A stretch of 64,000 bases of DNA from Diadophis punctatus similis (lineage: Eukaryota > Chordata > Lepidosauria > Squamata > Dipsadidae): positions 2,046,001 to 2,110,000 of the forward strand of contig JALIGW010000059.1 of the NCBI GenBank assembly GCA_023053685.1, in the 5' to 3' direction. Each line of letters opens with the position of its first letter. The first letter of the stretch is position 1. The position numbers were made by a program, and so were the translations under genes. The notes beneath the pieces were generated by a model. It did not search any database, was not told the origin of the DNA, and was given only the letters and a program-made list of their open reading frames with translations. Of this stretch, positions 25,978 to 40,584 are shown piece by piece.

Positions 25978-28900
25978 CCCTGAGGAATTAGCCCAAGCCG
26001 TATCATAGAATTTACCTTACGACTCAATTCAGCCCAAAAACCTCACTTTTGACACAGAGCTCAGAAATGAAAAAGAAACACATATCCATGTTCCCCAGGG
26101 TATGGAAAAGCAAATTCCCACACCATTTTCAGATCCAAGCATTCCCTGAGGAATTAGCCCAAGCCGTATCTCATAATTTGCCTTAGGATTCAATTCAACC
26201 AGAAAAGTTCACTTTTGACACAGAGCTCAGAAATGAAAAAGAAACACATATTCATGTTCCCCAGGGTCTGGAAAGCCAAAATCTCACAAAATTTTCAGAT
26301 CCAAGCATTCCCTGAGGAATTAGCCCAAGCCGTATCATAGAATTTACCTTACGACTCAATTCAGCCCAAAAACCTCACTTTTGACACAGAGCTCAGAAAT
26401 GAAAAAGAAACATATATCAATGTTCCCCAGGGTATGGAAAAGCAAATTCCCACACCATTTTCAGATCCGAGCAATCCCTGAGGAATTAGCCCAAGCCGTA
26501 TCATAGAATTTACCTTACGACTCAATTCAGCCCGAAAACCTCACTTTTGACACAGAGCTCAGAAATGAAAAAGAAACACATATCCATGTTCCCCAGGGTC
26601 TGGAAAGCCAAAATCTCACAAAATTATCAGATCCAAGCATTCCCTGAGGAATTAGCCCAAGCCGTATCATAGAATTTACCTTACGACTCAATTCAGCCCA
26701 AAAACCTCACTTTTGACACAGAGCTCAGAAATGAAAAAGAAACACATATCCATGTTCCCCAGGGTATGGAAAAGCAAATTCCCACACCTTTTTCAGATCC
26801 AAGCATTCCCTGTTGAGTTAGCCCAAGCCGTATCTCATAATTTGCCTTAGGATTCAATTCAACCAGAAAAGTTCACTTTTGACACAGAGCTCAGAAATGA
26901 AAAAGAAACACATATTCATGTTCCCCAGGGTCTGGAAAGCCAAAATCTCACAAAATTTTCAGATCCAAGCATTCCCTGAGGAATTAGCCCAAGCCGTATC
27001 ATAGAATTTACCTTACGACTCAATTGAGCCTGAAAACCTCACTTTTGACACAGAGCTGAGAAATGAAAAAGAAACAAATATCCATGTTCCCCAGGGTATG
27101 GAAAGCCAAAATCTCACACCATTTTCAGATCCGAGCAATCCCTGAGGAATTAGCCCAAGCCGTATCATAGAATTTACCTTACGACTCAATTCAGCCCGAA
27201 AACCTCTCTTTTGACACAGAGCTCAGAAATGAAAAAGAAACACATATCCATGTTCCCCAGGGTCTGGAAAGCCAAAATCTCACAAAATTTTCAGATCCAA
27301 GCATTCCCTGAGGAATTAGCCCAAGCCGTATCACAGAATTTACCTTACGACTCAATTCAGCCCAAAAACCTCACTTTTGACACAGAGCTCAGAAATGAAA
27401 AAGAAACACATACAGTATTCCTGTTCCCTAGGGTCTGGAAAGCCAAATTCTCACACCATTTTCAGATCCGAGCTTTCCCTGTTGAGTTAGCCCAAGCCGT
27501 ATCTCAGAATTTGCCTTGGGACTCAATTCAGCCAGAAAACTTCACTTTTGACACAGAGCTCAGAAATGAAAAAGAAACACATAGCCATGATCCCCAGGGT
27601 GTGGAAAGACAAAATCTCACACAATTTTCAGATCCGAGCTTTCCCTGAGGAGTTAGCCAAAGGCCTATCTCAGAATTTGCCATAGAAATAAATTCAGCCA
27701 GAAACTTCACTTTTGACACAGAGCTCAGAAATGAAAAAGAAACACATATCCATGTTCCCCAGGGTGTGGAAAGCCAAATTACCACACTATTTTCAGGTCC
27801 TAGTTTTCCCTGAGGAATTATCCAAAGCCGTATCTCATAATTTGCCTTAGGACTCAATTCAGCCAGAAAATGTCACTCTTGACACAGAGCTCAGAAATGA
27901 AAAAGAAATACATATTCATGTTCCCTAGGGTCGGGAAAGACAAATTTTCACACCATTTTCAGATCCGAGCATTCCCTGAGGAATTAGCCCAAGCCGTATC
28001 ATAGAATTTACCTTACGACTCAATTCAGCCCGAAAACCTCACTATTGACACAGATCTCAGAAATGAAAAAGAAACACATATCCATGTTTCCCAGGGTATG
28101 GAAAACCGAATTCCCACACCATTTGCCGATCCGAGCATTCCCTGAGGAATTAGCCCAAGCCGTATCATAGAATTTACCTTACGACTCAATTCAGCCCGAA
28201 AACCTCACTTTTGACACAGAGCTCAGAAATGAAAAAGAAACACATATCCATGTTCCCCAGGGTCTGGAAAGCCAAAATCTCACAAAATTTTCGGATCCAA
28301 GCATTCCCTGAGGAATTAGCCCAAGCCGTATCATAGAATTTACCTTACGACTCAATTCAGCCCAAAAACCTCACTTTTGACACAGAGCTCAGAAATGAAA
28401 AAGAAACACATATCCATGTTCCCCAGGGTATGGAAAAGCAAATTCCCACACCTTTTTCAGATCCAAGCATTCCCTGTGGAGTTAGCCCAAGCCGTATCTC
28501 ATAATTTGCCTTAGGATTCAATTCAACCAGAAAAGTTCACTTTTGACACAGAGCTCAGAAATGAAAAAGAAACACATATTCATGTTCCCCAGGGTCTGGA
28601 AAGCCAAAATCTCACAAAATTTTCAGATCCAAGCATTCCCTGAGGAATTAGCCCAAGCCGTATCATAGAATTTACCTTACGACTCAATTGAGCCTGAAAA
28701 CCTCACTTTTGACACAGAGCTGAGAAATGAAAAAGAAACACATATCCATGTTCCCCAGGGTATGGAAAGCCAAAATCTCACACCATTTTCAGATCCAAGC
28801 ATTCCCTGAGGAATTAGCCCAAGCCGTATCTCATAATTTGCCTTAGGATTCAATTCAACCAGAAAAGTTCACTTTTGACACAGAGCTCAGAAATGAAAAA

Positions 28901-29390
28901 GAAACACATATTCATGTTCCCCAGGGTCTGGAAAGCCAAAATCTCACAAAATTTTCAGATCCAAGCATTCCCTGAGGAATTAGCCCAAGCCGTATCATAG
29001 AATTTACCTTACGACTCAATTCAGCCCAAAAACCTCACTTTTGACACAGAGCTCAGAAATGAAAAAGAAACATATATCCATGTTCCCCAGGGTATGGAAA
29101 GCCGAATTCTGACACCATTTTCAGATCCGAGCTTTCCCTGAGGAGTTAGCCCAAGCCTTATCATAGAATTTGCCTTAGAACTCAATTCAGCCAGAAAACT
29201 TCCCTTTTGACACAGAGCTCAGAAATGAAAAAGAAACACATATTCATGTTCCCAGGGTCTGGAAAGACAAATTCCCACACCATTTGCCGATCCGAGCATT
29301 CCCTGAGGAATTAGCCCAAGCCGTATCATAGAATTTACCTTACGACTCAATTCAGCCCGAAAACCTCACTTTTGACACAGAGCTGAGAAA
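25480..29390 (+). repeat. 3.9 kb higher-order segment B, copy 1
   Basis: Matches 37,094-41,004 at an offset of 11,614 bp (checked at 27,211, 28,441 and 29,101). Both carry the AGAAAATGTCACTCTTG variant and the CCCTGTGGAGTTAG monomer after CACACCTTTTTCAG. Upstream of about 25,480 the offset drops to 11,448, one monomer less. Differences include CATGTTTCCCAGGG near 28,083 and a TCGGATCC (BamHI) variant near 28,291. Homology ends near 29,390, where this copy has GAGCTGAG and the other GAGGTCAG. Confidence 0.8.
27379..27549 (+). repeat. Long-form monomer (171 bp), copy 5
   Basis: The ACAGT insertion is at 27412-27416. The downstream flank carries AGAAAATGTCACTCTTG, a variant shared with copies 6 and 8 but not with copies 1, 3 or 4. 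That groups 5, 6 and 8 as closer relatives. Confidence 0.9.
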
Positions 29391-30699
29391 TGAAAAAGAA
29401 ACACATATCCATGTTCCCCAGGGTATGGAAAGCCAAAATCTCACACCATTTTCAGATCCAAGCATTCCCTGAGGAATTAGCCCAAGCCGTATCATAGAAT
29501 TTACCTTACGACTCAATTCAGCCCGAAAACCTCTCTTTTGACACAGAGCTCAGAAATAAAAAAGAAACACATATTCATGTTCCCCAGGGTATGGAAAGCC
29601 GAATTCCCACACCATTTGCAGATCTGAGCTTTCCCTGAGGACTTAGCCCAAGGTGTTTCTCAGAATTTGCCATAGAACTCAATTCAGCCCGAAAACCTCA
29701 CTTTTGACACAGAGCTCAGAAATGAAAAAGAAACACATATTCCTGTTCCCTAGGGTTCGGAAAGCCAAATTTTCACACCATATTCAGATCCGAGCTTTCC
29801 CTGAGGAGTTAGCCCAAGCCTTATCATAGAATTTGCCTTTGGACTCAATTCAGCCCGAAAACCTCACTTTTGACACAGAGCTCAGAAATGAAAAACAAAC
29901 ACATATCCATGTTCCCCAGGGTATGGAAAGCCAAATTACCACACCATTTTCAGGTCCGAGTTTTCCCTGAGGAACTAGCCCAAGCCGTATCTCATAATTT
30001 GCCTTAGGACTCAATTATAACAGAAAACTTCACTTTTGACACAGAGCTCAGAAATGAAAAAGAAACACATATTCATATTCTCCAGGGTCTGGAAAGCCGA
30101 ATTCTGACACCATTTTCAGATCCGAGCTTTCCCTGAGGAGTTAGCCCAAGGCTTTTCTCAGAATTTGCCATAGAACTCAATTCAGCCCGAAAACCTCACT
30201 TTTGACATAGAGCTCAGAAATGAAAAAGAAACACATATTCCTGTTCCCTAGGGTTCGGAAAGCCAAATTTTCACACCATATTCAGATCCGAGTTTTCCCT
30301 GAGTTGTTAGCCCAAGGCGTATCATAGAATTTACTTTAAGACTCAATTCACCCCGAAAACCTCACTGTTGACACAGAGCTCAGAAATGAAAAAGAAACAC
30401 AAATTCATGTTCCCTAGACTCTGGAAAGAAAAATCTCACACAATTTTTAGATCCGAACTTTCCCTGACGAGTTAGCCCAAGGCGTTTCTCAGAATTTGCC
30501 ATAGAACTCAATTCAGCCCGAAAACCTCACTTTTGACATAGAGCTCAGAAATGAAAAACAAACACATATCCATGTTCCCCAGGGTGTGGAAAGCCAAAAT
30601 CTCACAAAATTTTCAGATCCAAGCATTCCCTGAGGAATTAGCCCAAGCCGTATCATAGAATTTACCTTACGACTCAATTCAGCCCGAAAACCTCTCTTT
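29391..30699 (+). repeat. Satellite segment resembling 1.5-2.6 kb and 17.0-18.3 kb
   Basis: CAGAAATAAAAAAG recurs here at about 29,552, matching 17,112 (offset 12,440) and 1,672 (offset 27,880). Monomer order is shared with both earlier places. Relative to the left edge, about five extra monomers lie upstream, between the long-form module at 27,211 and this point (offset 27,051 becoming 27,880). Confidence 0.75.
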
Positions 30700-33021
30700 T
30701 GACACAGAGCTCAGAAATGAAAAAGAAACACATATCCATGTTCCCCAGGGTATGGAAAGCCGAATTCCCACACCATTTGCAGATCCGAGCTTTCCCTGAG
30801 GACTTAGCCCAAGGCGTTTCTCAGAATTTGCCATAGAACTCAATTCAGCCCGAAAACCTCACTTTTGACATAGAGCTCAGAAATGAAAAACAAACACATA
30901 TCCATGTTCCCCAGGGTGTGGAAAGCCAAATTACCACACCATTTTCAGGTCCGAGTTTTCCCTGAGGAATTAGCCCAAGCCGTATCTCATAATTTGCCTT
31001 AGGACTCAATTATAACAGAAAACTTCACTTTTGACACAGAGCTCAGAAATGAAAAAGAAACACATATTCATGTTCTCCAGGGTCTGGAAAGCCAAATTCT
31101 CACACCATTTTCAGATCCGAGCTCTCCCTGAGGAATTAGCCCAAGGCGTTTCTCAGAATTTGCCATAGAACTCAATTATAACAGAAAACTTCACTTTTGA
31201 CACAGAGCTCAGAAATGAAATAGAAACACATATTCTTGTTCCCTAGGCTCTGGAAAGACAAAATCTCACACAATTTTCAGATCCGAGCTTTCCCTGAGGA
31301 GTTAGCCCAAGCCTTATCATAGAATTTGCCTTAGAACTCAATTCAGCCAGAAAACTTCCCTTTTGACACACAGCTCAGAAATGAAAAAGAAACACATATT
31401 CATGTTCCCAGGGTCTGGAAAGCCAAATTCTCACACCATTTTCAGATCCGAGCTTTCCCTGAGGAATTAGCCCAAGGCGTTTCTCAGAATTTGCCATAGA
31501 ACTCAATTATAACAGAAAACTTCACTTTTGACACAGAGCTCAGAAATGAAATAGAAACACATATTCTTGTTCCCTAGGCTCTGGAAAGACAAAATCTCAC
31601 ACAATTTTCAGATCCGAGCTTTCCCTGAGGAGTTAGCCCAAGCCTTATCATAGAATTTGCCTTTGGAATCAATTCAGCCCGAAAACCTCACTTTTGACAC
31701 AGAGCTCAGAAATGAAAAAGAAACACATATCCATGTTCCGCAGGGTATGGAAAACCGAATTCCCACACCATTTGCCGATCCGAGCATTCCCTGAGGAATT
31801 AGCCCAAGCCGTATCATAGAATTTACCTTACGACTCAATTCAGCCCGAAAACCTCACTTTTGACACAGAGCTCAGAAATGAAAAAGAAACACATATCCAT
31901 GTTCCCCAGGGTATGGAAAGCCGAATTCCCACACCATTTGCAGATCCGAGCTTTCCCTGAGGACTTAGCCCAAGGCGTTTCTCAGAATTTGCCATAGAAC
32001 TCAATTCAGCCCGAAAACCTCACTTTTGACATAGAGCTCAGAAATGAAAAACAAACACATATCCATGTTCCCCAGGGTGTGGAAAGCCAAATTACCACAC
32101 CATTTTCAGGTCCGAGTTTTCCCTGAGGAATTAGCCCAAGCCGTATCTCATAATTTGCCTTAGGACTCAATTATAACAGAAAACTTCACTTTTGACACAG
32201 AGCTCAGAAATGAAAAAGAAACACATATTCATGTTCTCCAGGGTCTGGAAAGCCAAATTCTCACACCATTTTCAGATCCGAGCTCTCCCTGAGGAATTAG
32301 CCCAAGGCGTTTCTCAGAATTTGCCATAGAACTCAATTATAACAGAAAACTTCACTTTTGACACAGAGCTCAGAAATGAAATAGAAACACATATTCTTGT
32401 TCCCTAGGCTCTGGAAAGACAAAATCTCACACAATTTTCAGATCCGAGCTTTCCCTGAGGAGTTAGCCCAAGCCTTATCATAGAATTTGCCTTAGAACTC
32501 AATTCAGCCAGAAAACTTCCCTTTTGACACACAGCTCAGAAATGAAAAAGAAACACATATTCATGTTCCCAGGGTCTGGAAAGCCAAATTCTCACACCAT
32601 TTTCAGATCCGAGCTTTCCCTGAGGAATTAGCCCAAGGCGTTTCTCAGAATTTGCCATAGAACTCAATTATAACAGAAAACTTCACTTTTGACACAGAGC
32701 TCAGAAATGAAATAGAAACACATATTCTTGTTCCCTAGGCTCTGGAAAGACAAAATCTCACACAATTTTCAGATCCGAGCTTTCCCTGAGGAGTTAGCCC
32801 AAGCCTTATCATAGAATTTGCCTTTGGAATCAATTCAGCCCGAAAACCTCACTTTTGACACAGAGCTCAGAAATGAAAAAGAAACACATATCCATGTTCC
32901 GCAGGGTATGGAAAACCGAATTCCCACACCATTTGCCGATCCGAGCTTTCCCTGAGGACTTAGCCCAAGCCGTATCATAGAATTTACCTTACGACTCAAT
33001 TCAGCCCGAAAACCTCACTTT
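30700..33021 (+). repeat. 1,161 bp (7-monomer) tandem duplication
   Basis: Two copies, about 30,700-31,860 and 31,861-33,021. Landmarks 1,161 bases apart include GGTCTGGAAAGCCAAATTCT at 31,081 and 32,242, CTTTGGAATC at 31,661 and 32,822, and TTCCCCAGGG at 30,741 and 31,902. Each copy includes the GACACACAGCTCAG monomer, which lacks the SacI site. The second copy reads GAGCTTTCCCTGAGGACTTAG near 32,943 where the first has GAGCATTCCCTGAGGAATTAG. Confidence 0.8.
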
Positions 33022-33845
33022 TGACACAGAGCTCAGAAATGAAAAAGAAACACATATCCATGTTCCCCAGGGTATGGAAAGCCAAATTCCCACACCATTT
33101 GCAGATCCGAGCTTTCCCTGAGGACTTAGCCCAAGGTGTTTCTCAGAATTTGCCATAGAACTCAAATCAGCCCGAAAACCTCACTTTTGACATAGAGCTC
33201 AGAAATGAAAAACAAACACATATCCATGTTCCCCAGGGTGTGGAAAGCCAAAATCTCACAAAATTTTCAGATCCAAGCATTCCCTGAGGAATTAGCCCAA
33301 GCCGTATCATAGAATTTACCTTACGACTCAATTCAGCCCGAAAACCTCTCTTTTGACACAGAGCTCAGAAATGAAAAAGAAACACATATCCATGTTCCGC
33401 AGGGTATGGAAAACCGAATTCCCACACCATTTGCCGATCCGAGCATTCCCTGAGGAATTAGCCCAAGCCGTATCATAGAATTTACCTTACGACTCAATTC
33501 AGCCCGAAAACCTCACTTTTGACACAGAGCTCAGAAATGAAAAAGAAACACATATCCATGTTCCCCAGGGTATGGAAAGCCAAATTCCCACACCATTTGC
33601 AGATCCGAGCTTTCCCTGAGGACTTAGCCCAAGGTGTTTCTCAGAATTTGCCATAGAACTCAAATCAGCCCGAAAACCTCACTTTTGACATAGAGCTCAG
33701 AAATGAAAAACAAACACATATCCATGTTCCCCAGGGTGTGGAAAGCCAAAATCTCACAAAATTTTCAGATCCAAGCATTCCCTGAGGAATTAGCCCAAGC
33801 CGTATCATAGAATTTACCTTACGACTCAATTCAGCCCGAAAACCT
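32850..33845 (+). repeat. 498 bp (3-monomer) tandem duplication
   Basis: Two copies, with a junction near 33,348. GTTCCGCAGGGT is at 32,896 and 33,394. The private variant CTCAAATCAGCC (ordinary: CTCAATTCAGCC) is at 33,161 and 33,659. Sharing of the private variant implies the duplication is younger than that substitution. Confidence 0.85.
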
Positions 33846-36800
33846 CTCTTTTGACACAGAGCTCAGAAATGAAAAAGAAACACATATCCATGTTCCCCAG
33901 GGTATGGAAAGCCGAATTCCCACACCATTTGCAGATCCGAGCTTTCCCTGAGGACTTAGACCAAGGCGTTTCTCAGAATTTGCCATAGAACTCAATTCAG
34001 CCCGAAAACCTCACTTTTGACATAGAGCTCAGAAATGAAAAACAAACACATATCCATGTTCCCCAGGGTGTGGAAAGCCAAATTACCACACCATTTTCAG
34101 GTCCGAGTTTTCCCTGAGGAATTAGCCCAAGCCGTATCTCATAATTTGCCTTAGGACTCAATTATAACAGAAAACTTCACTTTTGACACAGAGCTCAGAA
34201 ATGAAAAAGAAACACATATTCATGTTCTCCAGGGTCTGGAAAGCCGAATTCTGACACCATTTTCAGATCCGAGCTCTCCCTGAGGAATTAGCCCAAGGCG
34301 TTTCTCAGAATTTGCCATAGAACTCAATTATAACAGAAAACTTCACTTTTGACACAGAGCTCAGAAATGAAATAGAAACACATATTCTTGTTCCCTAGGC
34401 TCTGGAAAGACAAAATCTCACACAATTTTCAGATCCGAGCTTTCCCTGAGGAGTTAGCCCAAGTCTTATCATAGAATTTGCCTTAGAACTCAATTCAGCC
34501 AGAAAACTTCCCTTTTGACACAGAGCTCAGAAATGAAAAAGAAACACATATTCATGTTCCCCAGGGTATGGAAAAGCAAATTCCCACACCATTTTCAGAT
34601 CCAAGCATTCCCTGAGGAATTAGCCCAAGCCGTATCTCATAATTTGCCTTAGGATTCAATTCAACCAGAAAACTTCACTTTTGACACAGAGCTCAGAAAT
34701 GAAAAAGAAACACATATTCATGTTCCCCGGGGTCTGGAAAGCCAAAATCTCACAAAATTTTCAGATCCAAGCATTCCCTGAGGAATTAGCCCAAGCCGTA
34801 TCATAGAATTTACCTTACGACTCAATTCAGCCTGAAAACCTCTCTTTTGACACAGAGCTCAGAAATCAAAAAGAAACACATATCCATGTTCCCCAGGGTA
34901 TGGAAAGCCGAATTCCCACACCATTTGCAGATCCGAGCTTTCCCTGAGGACTTAGCCCAAGGCGTTTCTCAGAATTTGCCATAGAACTCAATTCAGCCCG
35001 AAAACCTCACTTTTGACATAGAGCTCAGAAATGAAAAACAAACACATATCCATGTTCCCCAGGGTGTGGATAGCCAAATTACCACACCATTTTCAGGTCC
35101 GAGTTTTCCCTGAGGAATTAGCCCAAGCCGTATCTCATAATTTGCCTTAGGACTCAATTATAACAGAAAACTTCACTTTTGACACAGAGCTCAGAAATGA
35201 AAAAGAAACACATATTCATGTTCTCCAGGGTCTGGAAAGCCGAATTCTGACACCATTTTCAGATCCGAGCTTTCCCTGAGGAGTTAGCCCAAGGCGTTTC
35301 TCAGAATTTGCCATAGAACTCAATTCAGCCCGAAAACCTCACTTTTGACACAGAGCTCAGAAATGAAAAAGAAACAGATATTCCTGTTCCCTAGGGTTCG
35401 GAAAGCCAAATTTTCACACCATATTCAGATCCGAGCTTTCCCTGAGGAGTTAGCCCAAGGCGTATCATAGAATTTACTTTAAGACTCAATTCAGCCAGAA
35501 AACCTCACTGTTGACACAGAGCTCAGAAATGAAAAAGAAACACAAATTCATGTTCCCTAGACTCTGGAAAGAAAAATCTCACACAATTTTTAGATCCGAA
35601 CTTTCCCTGACGAGTTAGCCAAAGCCTTATCATAGAATTTGCCTTAGAACTCAATTCAGCCAGAAAACTTCCCTTTTGACACAGAGCTCAGAAATGAAAA
35701 AGAAACACATATTCATGTTCCCAGGGTCTGGAAAGCCAAATTCTCACACCATTTTCAGATCCGAGCTTGTCCTGAGGAATTAGCCCAAGGCGTTTCTCAT
35801 AATTTGCCTTAGGACTCAATTATAACAGAAAACTTCACTTTTGACACAGAGCTCAGAAATGAAAAAGAAACACATATTCATGTTCTCCAGGGTCTGGAAA
35901 GCCGAATTCTGACACCATTTTCAGATCCGAGCTTTCCCTGAGGAGTTAGCCCAAGGCGTTTCTCAGAATTTGCCATAGAACTCAATTCAGCCCGAAAACC
36001 TCACTTTTGACACAGAGCTCAGAAATGAAAAAGAAACGCATATTCCTGTTCCCTAGGGTTCGGAAAGCCAAATTTTCACACCATATTCAGATCCTAGCTT
36101 TCCCTGAGGAGTTAGCCCAAGGTGTATCATAGAATTTACTTTAAGACTCAATTCACCCCGAAAACCTCACTGTTGACACAGAGCTCAGAAATGAAAAAGA
36201 AACACAAATTCATGTTCCCTAGACTCTGGAAAGAAAAATCTCACACAATTTTTAGATCCGAACTTTCCCTGACGAGTTAGCCCAAGCCTTATCATAGAAT
36301 TTGCCTTAGAACTCAATTCAGCCAGAAAACTTCCCTTTTGACACAGAGCTCAGAAATGAAAAAGAAACACATATTCATGTTCCCAGGGTCTGGAAAGCCA
36401 AATTCCCACACCATTTGCCGATCCGAGCACTCCCTGAGGAATTAGCCCAAGCCGTATCATAGAATTTACCTTACGACTGAATTCAGCCCGAAAACCTCAC
36501 TTTTGACACAGAGCTCAGAAATGAAAAAGAAACACATATCCATGTTCCCCAGGGTATGGAAAAGCAAATTCCCACACCATTTTCAGATCCAAGCATTCCC
36601 TGAGGAATTAGCCCAAGCCGTATCTCATAAATTGCCTTAGAATTCAATTCAACCAGAAAAGTTCACTTTTGACACAGAGCTCAGAAATGAAAAAGAAACA
36701 CATATTCATGTTCCCCAGGGTCTGGAAAGCCAAAATCTCACAAAATTTTCAGATCCAAGCATTCCCTGAGGACTTAGCCCAAGGCGTTTCTCAGAATTTG

Positions 36801-39261
36801 CCATAGAACTCAATTCAGCCCGAAAACCTCACTTTTGACATAGAGCTCAGAAATGAAAAACAAACACATATCCATGTTCCCCAGGGTGTGGAAAGCCAAA
36901 TTACCACACCATTTTCAGGTCCGAGTTTTCCCTGAGGAATTAGCCCAAGCCGTATCTCATAATTTGCCTTAGGACTCAATTATAACAGAAAACTTCACTT
37001 TTGACACAGAGCTCAGAAATGAAAAAGAAACACATATTCATGTTCTCCAGGGTCTGGAAAGCCGAATTCTGACACCATTTTCAGATCCGAGCTTTCCCTG
37101 ATGAGTTAGCCCAAGGCGTTTCTCAGAATTTGCCATAGAACTCAATTCAGCCCGAAAACCTCACTTTTGACACAGAGCTCAGAAATGAAAAAGAAACACA
37201 TATTCATGTTCTCCAGGGTCTGGAAAGCCGAATTCTGACACCATTTTCAGATCCGAGCTTTCCCTGAGGAGTTAGCCCAAGGCGTATCATAGAATTTAAT
37301 TTAAGACTCAATTCACCCCGAAAACCTCACTGTTGACACAGAGCTCAGAAATGAAAAAGAAACACAAATTCATGTTCCCTAGACTCTGGAAAGAAAAATC
37401 TCACACAATTTTTAGATCCGAACTTTCCCTGACGAGTTAGCCCAAGCCTTATCATAGAATTTGCCTTAGAACTCAATTCAGCCAGAAAACTTCCCTTTTG
37501 ACACAGAGCTCAGAAATGAAAAAGAAACACATATTCATGTTCCCAGGGTCTGGAAAGCCAAATTCCCACACCATTTGCCGATCCGAGCATTCCCTGAGGA
37601 ATTAGCCCAAGCCGTATCATAGAATTTACCTTACGACTCAATTCAGCCCAAAAACCTCACTTTTGACACAGAGCTCAGAAATGAAAAAGAAACACATATC
37701 CATGTTCCCCAGGGTATGGAAAAGCAAATTCCCACACCATTTTCAGATCCAAGCATTCCCTGAGGAATTAGCCCAAGCCGTATCTCATAATTTGCCTTAG
37801 GATTCAATTCAACCAGAAAAGTTCACTTTTGACACAGAGCTCAGAAATGAAAAAGAAACACATATTCATGTTCCCCAGGGTCTGGAAAGCCAAAATCTCA
37901 CAAAATTTTCAGATCCAAGCATTCCCTGAGGAATTAGCCCAAGCCGTATCATAGAATTTACCTTACGACTCAATTCAGCCCAAAAACCTCACTTTTGACA
38001 CAGAGCTCAGAAATGAAAAAGAAACATATATCAATGTTCCCCAGGGTATGGAAAAGCAAATTCCCACACCATTTTCAGATCCGAGCAATCCCTGAGGAAT
38101 TAGCCCAAGCCGTATCATAGAATTTACCTTACGACTCAATTCAGCCCGAAAACCTCACTTTTGACACAGAGCTCAGAAATGAAAAAGAAACACATATCCA
38201 TGTTCCCCAGGGTCTGGAAAGCCAAAATCTCACAAAATTATCAGATCCAAGCATTCCCTGAGGAATTAGCCCAAGCCGTATCATAGAATTTACCTTACGA
38301 CTCAATTCAGCCCAAAAACCTCACTTTTGACACAGAGCTCAGAAATGAAAAAGAAACACATATCCATGTTCCCCAGGGTATGGAAAAGCAAATTCCCACA
38401 CCTTTTTCAGATCCAAGCATTCCCTGTTGAGTTAGCCCAAGCCGTATCTCATAATTTGCCTTAGGATTCAATTCAACCAGAAAAGTTCACTTTTGACACA
38501 GAGCTCAGAAATGAAAAAGAAACACATATTCATGTTCCCCAGGGTCTGGAAAGCCAAAATCTCACAAAATTTTCAGATCCAAGCATTCCCTGAGGAATTA
38601 GCCCAAGCCGTATCATAGAATTTACCTTACGACTCAATTGAGCCTGAAAACCTCACTTTTGACACAGAGCTGAGAAATGAAAAAGAAACAAATATCCATG
38701 TTCCCCAGGGTATGGAAAGCCAAAATCTCACACCATTTTCAGATCCGAGCAATCCCTGAGGAATTAGCCCAAGCCGTATCATAGAATTTACCTTACGACT
38801 CAATTCAGCCCGAAAACCTCTCTTTTGACACAGAGCTCAGAAATGAAAAAGAAACACATATCCATGTTCCCCAGGGTCTGGAAAGCCAAAATCTCACAAA
38901 ATTTTCAGATCCAAGCATTCCCTGAGGAATTAGCCCAAGCCGTATCACAGAATTTACCTTACGACTCAATTCAGCCCAAAAACCTCACTTTTGACACAGA
39001 GCTCAGAAATGAAAAAGAAACACATACAGTATTCCTGTTCCCTAGGGTCTGGAAAGCCAAATTCTCACACCATTTTCAGATCCGAGCTTTCCCTGTTGAG
39101 TTAGCCCAAGCCGTATCTCAGAATTTGCCTTGGGACTCAATTCAGCCAGAAAACTTCACTTTTGACACAGAGCTCAGAAATGAAAAAGAAACACATAGCC
39201 ATGATCCCCAGGGTGTGGAAAGACAAAATCTCACACAATTTTCAGATCCGAGCTTTCCCTG
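33339..39261 (+). repeat. 5.9 kb higher-order segment A, copy 2
   Basis: Partner of 3,800-9,722. It holds the same order of monomer types, including the one GAGCTTGTCC monomer at 35,763 lying 3,062 bp before the long-form module at 38,825. The same 3,062 bp spacing occurs at 6,224/9,286 and 48,378/51,440, while 24,315/27,211 is shorter by exactly one monomer (2,896 bp). Confidence 0.85.
38993..39163 (+). repeat. Long-form monomer (171 bp), copy 6
   Basis: The ACAGT insertion is at 39026-39030, 11,614 bp after copy 5. It lies in the first large higher-order copy and has its counterpart 12,615 bp downstream. Confidence 0.9.
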
Positions 39262-40584
39262 AGGAGTTAGCCAAAGGCCTATCTCAGAATTTGCCATAGA
39301 AATAAATTCAGCCAGAAACTTCACTTTTGACACAGAGCTCAGAAATGAAAAAGAAACACATATCCATGTTCCCCAGGGTGTGGAAAGCCAAATTACCACA
39401 CTATTTTCAGGTCCTAGTTTTCCCTGAGGAATTATCCAAAGCCGTATCTCATAATTTGCCTTAGGACTCAATTCAGCCAGAAAATGTCACTCTTGACACA
39501 GAGCTCAGAAATGAAAAAGAAATACATATTCATGTTCCCTAGGGTCGGGAAAGACAAATTTTCACACCATTTTCAGATCCGAGCATTCCCTGAGGAATTA
39601 GCCCAAGCCGTATCATAGAATTTACCTTACGACTCAATTCAGCCCGAAAACCTCACTATTGACACAGATCTCAGAAATGAAAAAGAAACACATATCCATG
39701 TTCCCCAGGGTATGGAAAACCGAATTCCCACACCATTTGCCGATCCGAGCATTCCCTGAGGAATTAGCCCAAGCCGTATCATAGAATTTACCTTACGACT
39801 CAATTCAGCCCGAAAACCTCACTTTTGACACAGAGCTCAGAAATGAAAAAGAAACACATATCCAGGTTCCCCAGGGTCTGGAAAGCCAAAATCTCACAAA
39901 ATTTTCAGATCCAAGCATTCCCTGAGGAATTAGCCCAAGCCGTATCATAGAATTTACCTTACGACTCAATTCAGCCCAAAAACCTCACTTTTGACACAGA
40001 GCTCAGAAATGAAAAAGAAACACATATCCATGTTCCCCAGGGTATGGAAAAGCAAATTCCCACACCTTTTTCAGATCCAAGCATTCCCTGTGGAGTTAGC
40101 CCAAGCCGTATCTCATAATTTGCCTTAGGATTCAATTCAACCAGAAAAGTTCACTTTTGACACAGAGCTCAGAAATGAAAAAGAAACACATATTCATGTT
40201 CCCCAGGGTCTGGAAAGCCAAAATCTCACAAAATTTTCAGATCCAAGCATTCCCTGAGGAATTAGCCCAAGCCGTATCATAGAATTTACCTTACGACTCA
40301 ATTGAGCCTGAAAACCTCACTTTTGACACAGAGCTGAGAAATGAAAAAGAAACACATATCCATGTTCCCCAGGGTATGGAAAGCCAAAATCTCACACCAT
40401 TTTCAGATCCAAGCATTCCCTGAGGAATTAGCCCAAGCCGTATCTCATAATTTGCCTTAGGATTCAATTCAACCAGAAAAGTTCACTTTTGACACAGAGC
40501 TCAGAAATGAAAAAGAAACACATATTCATGTTCCCCAGGGTCTGGAAAGCCAAAATCTCACAAAATTTTCAGATCCAAGCATTC

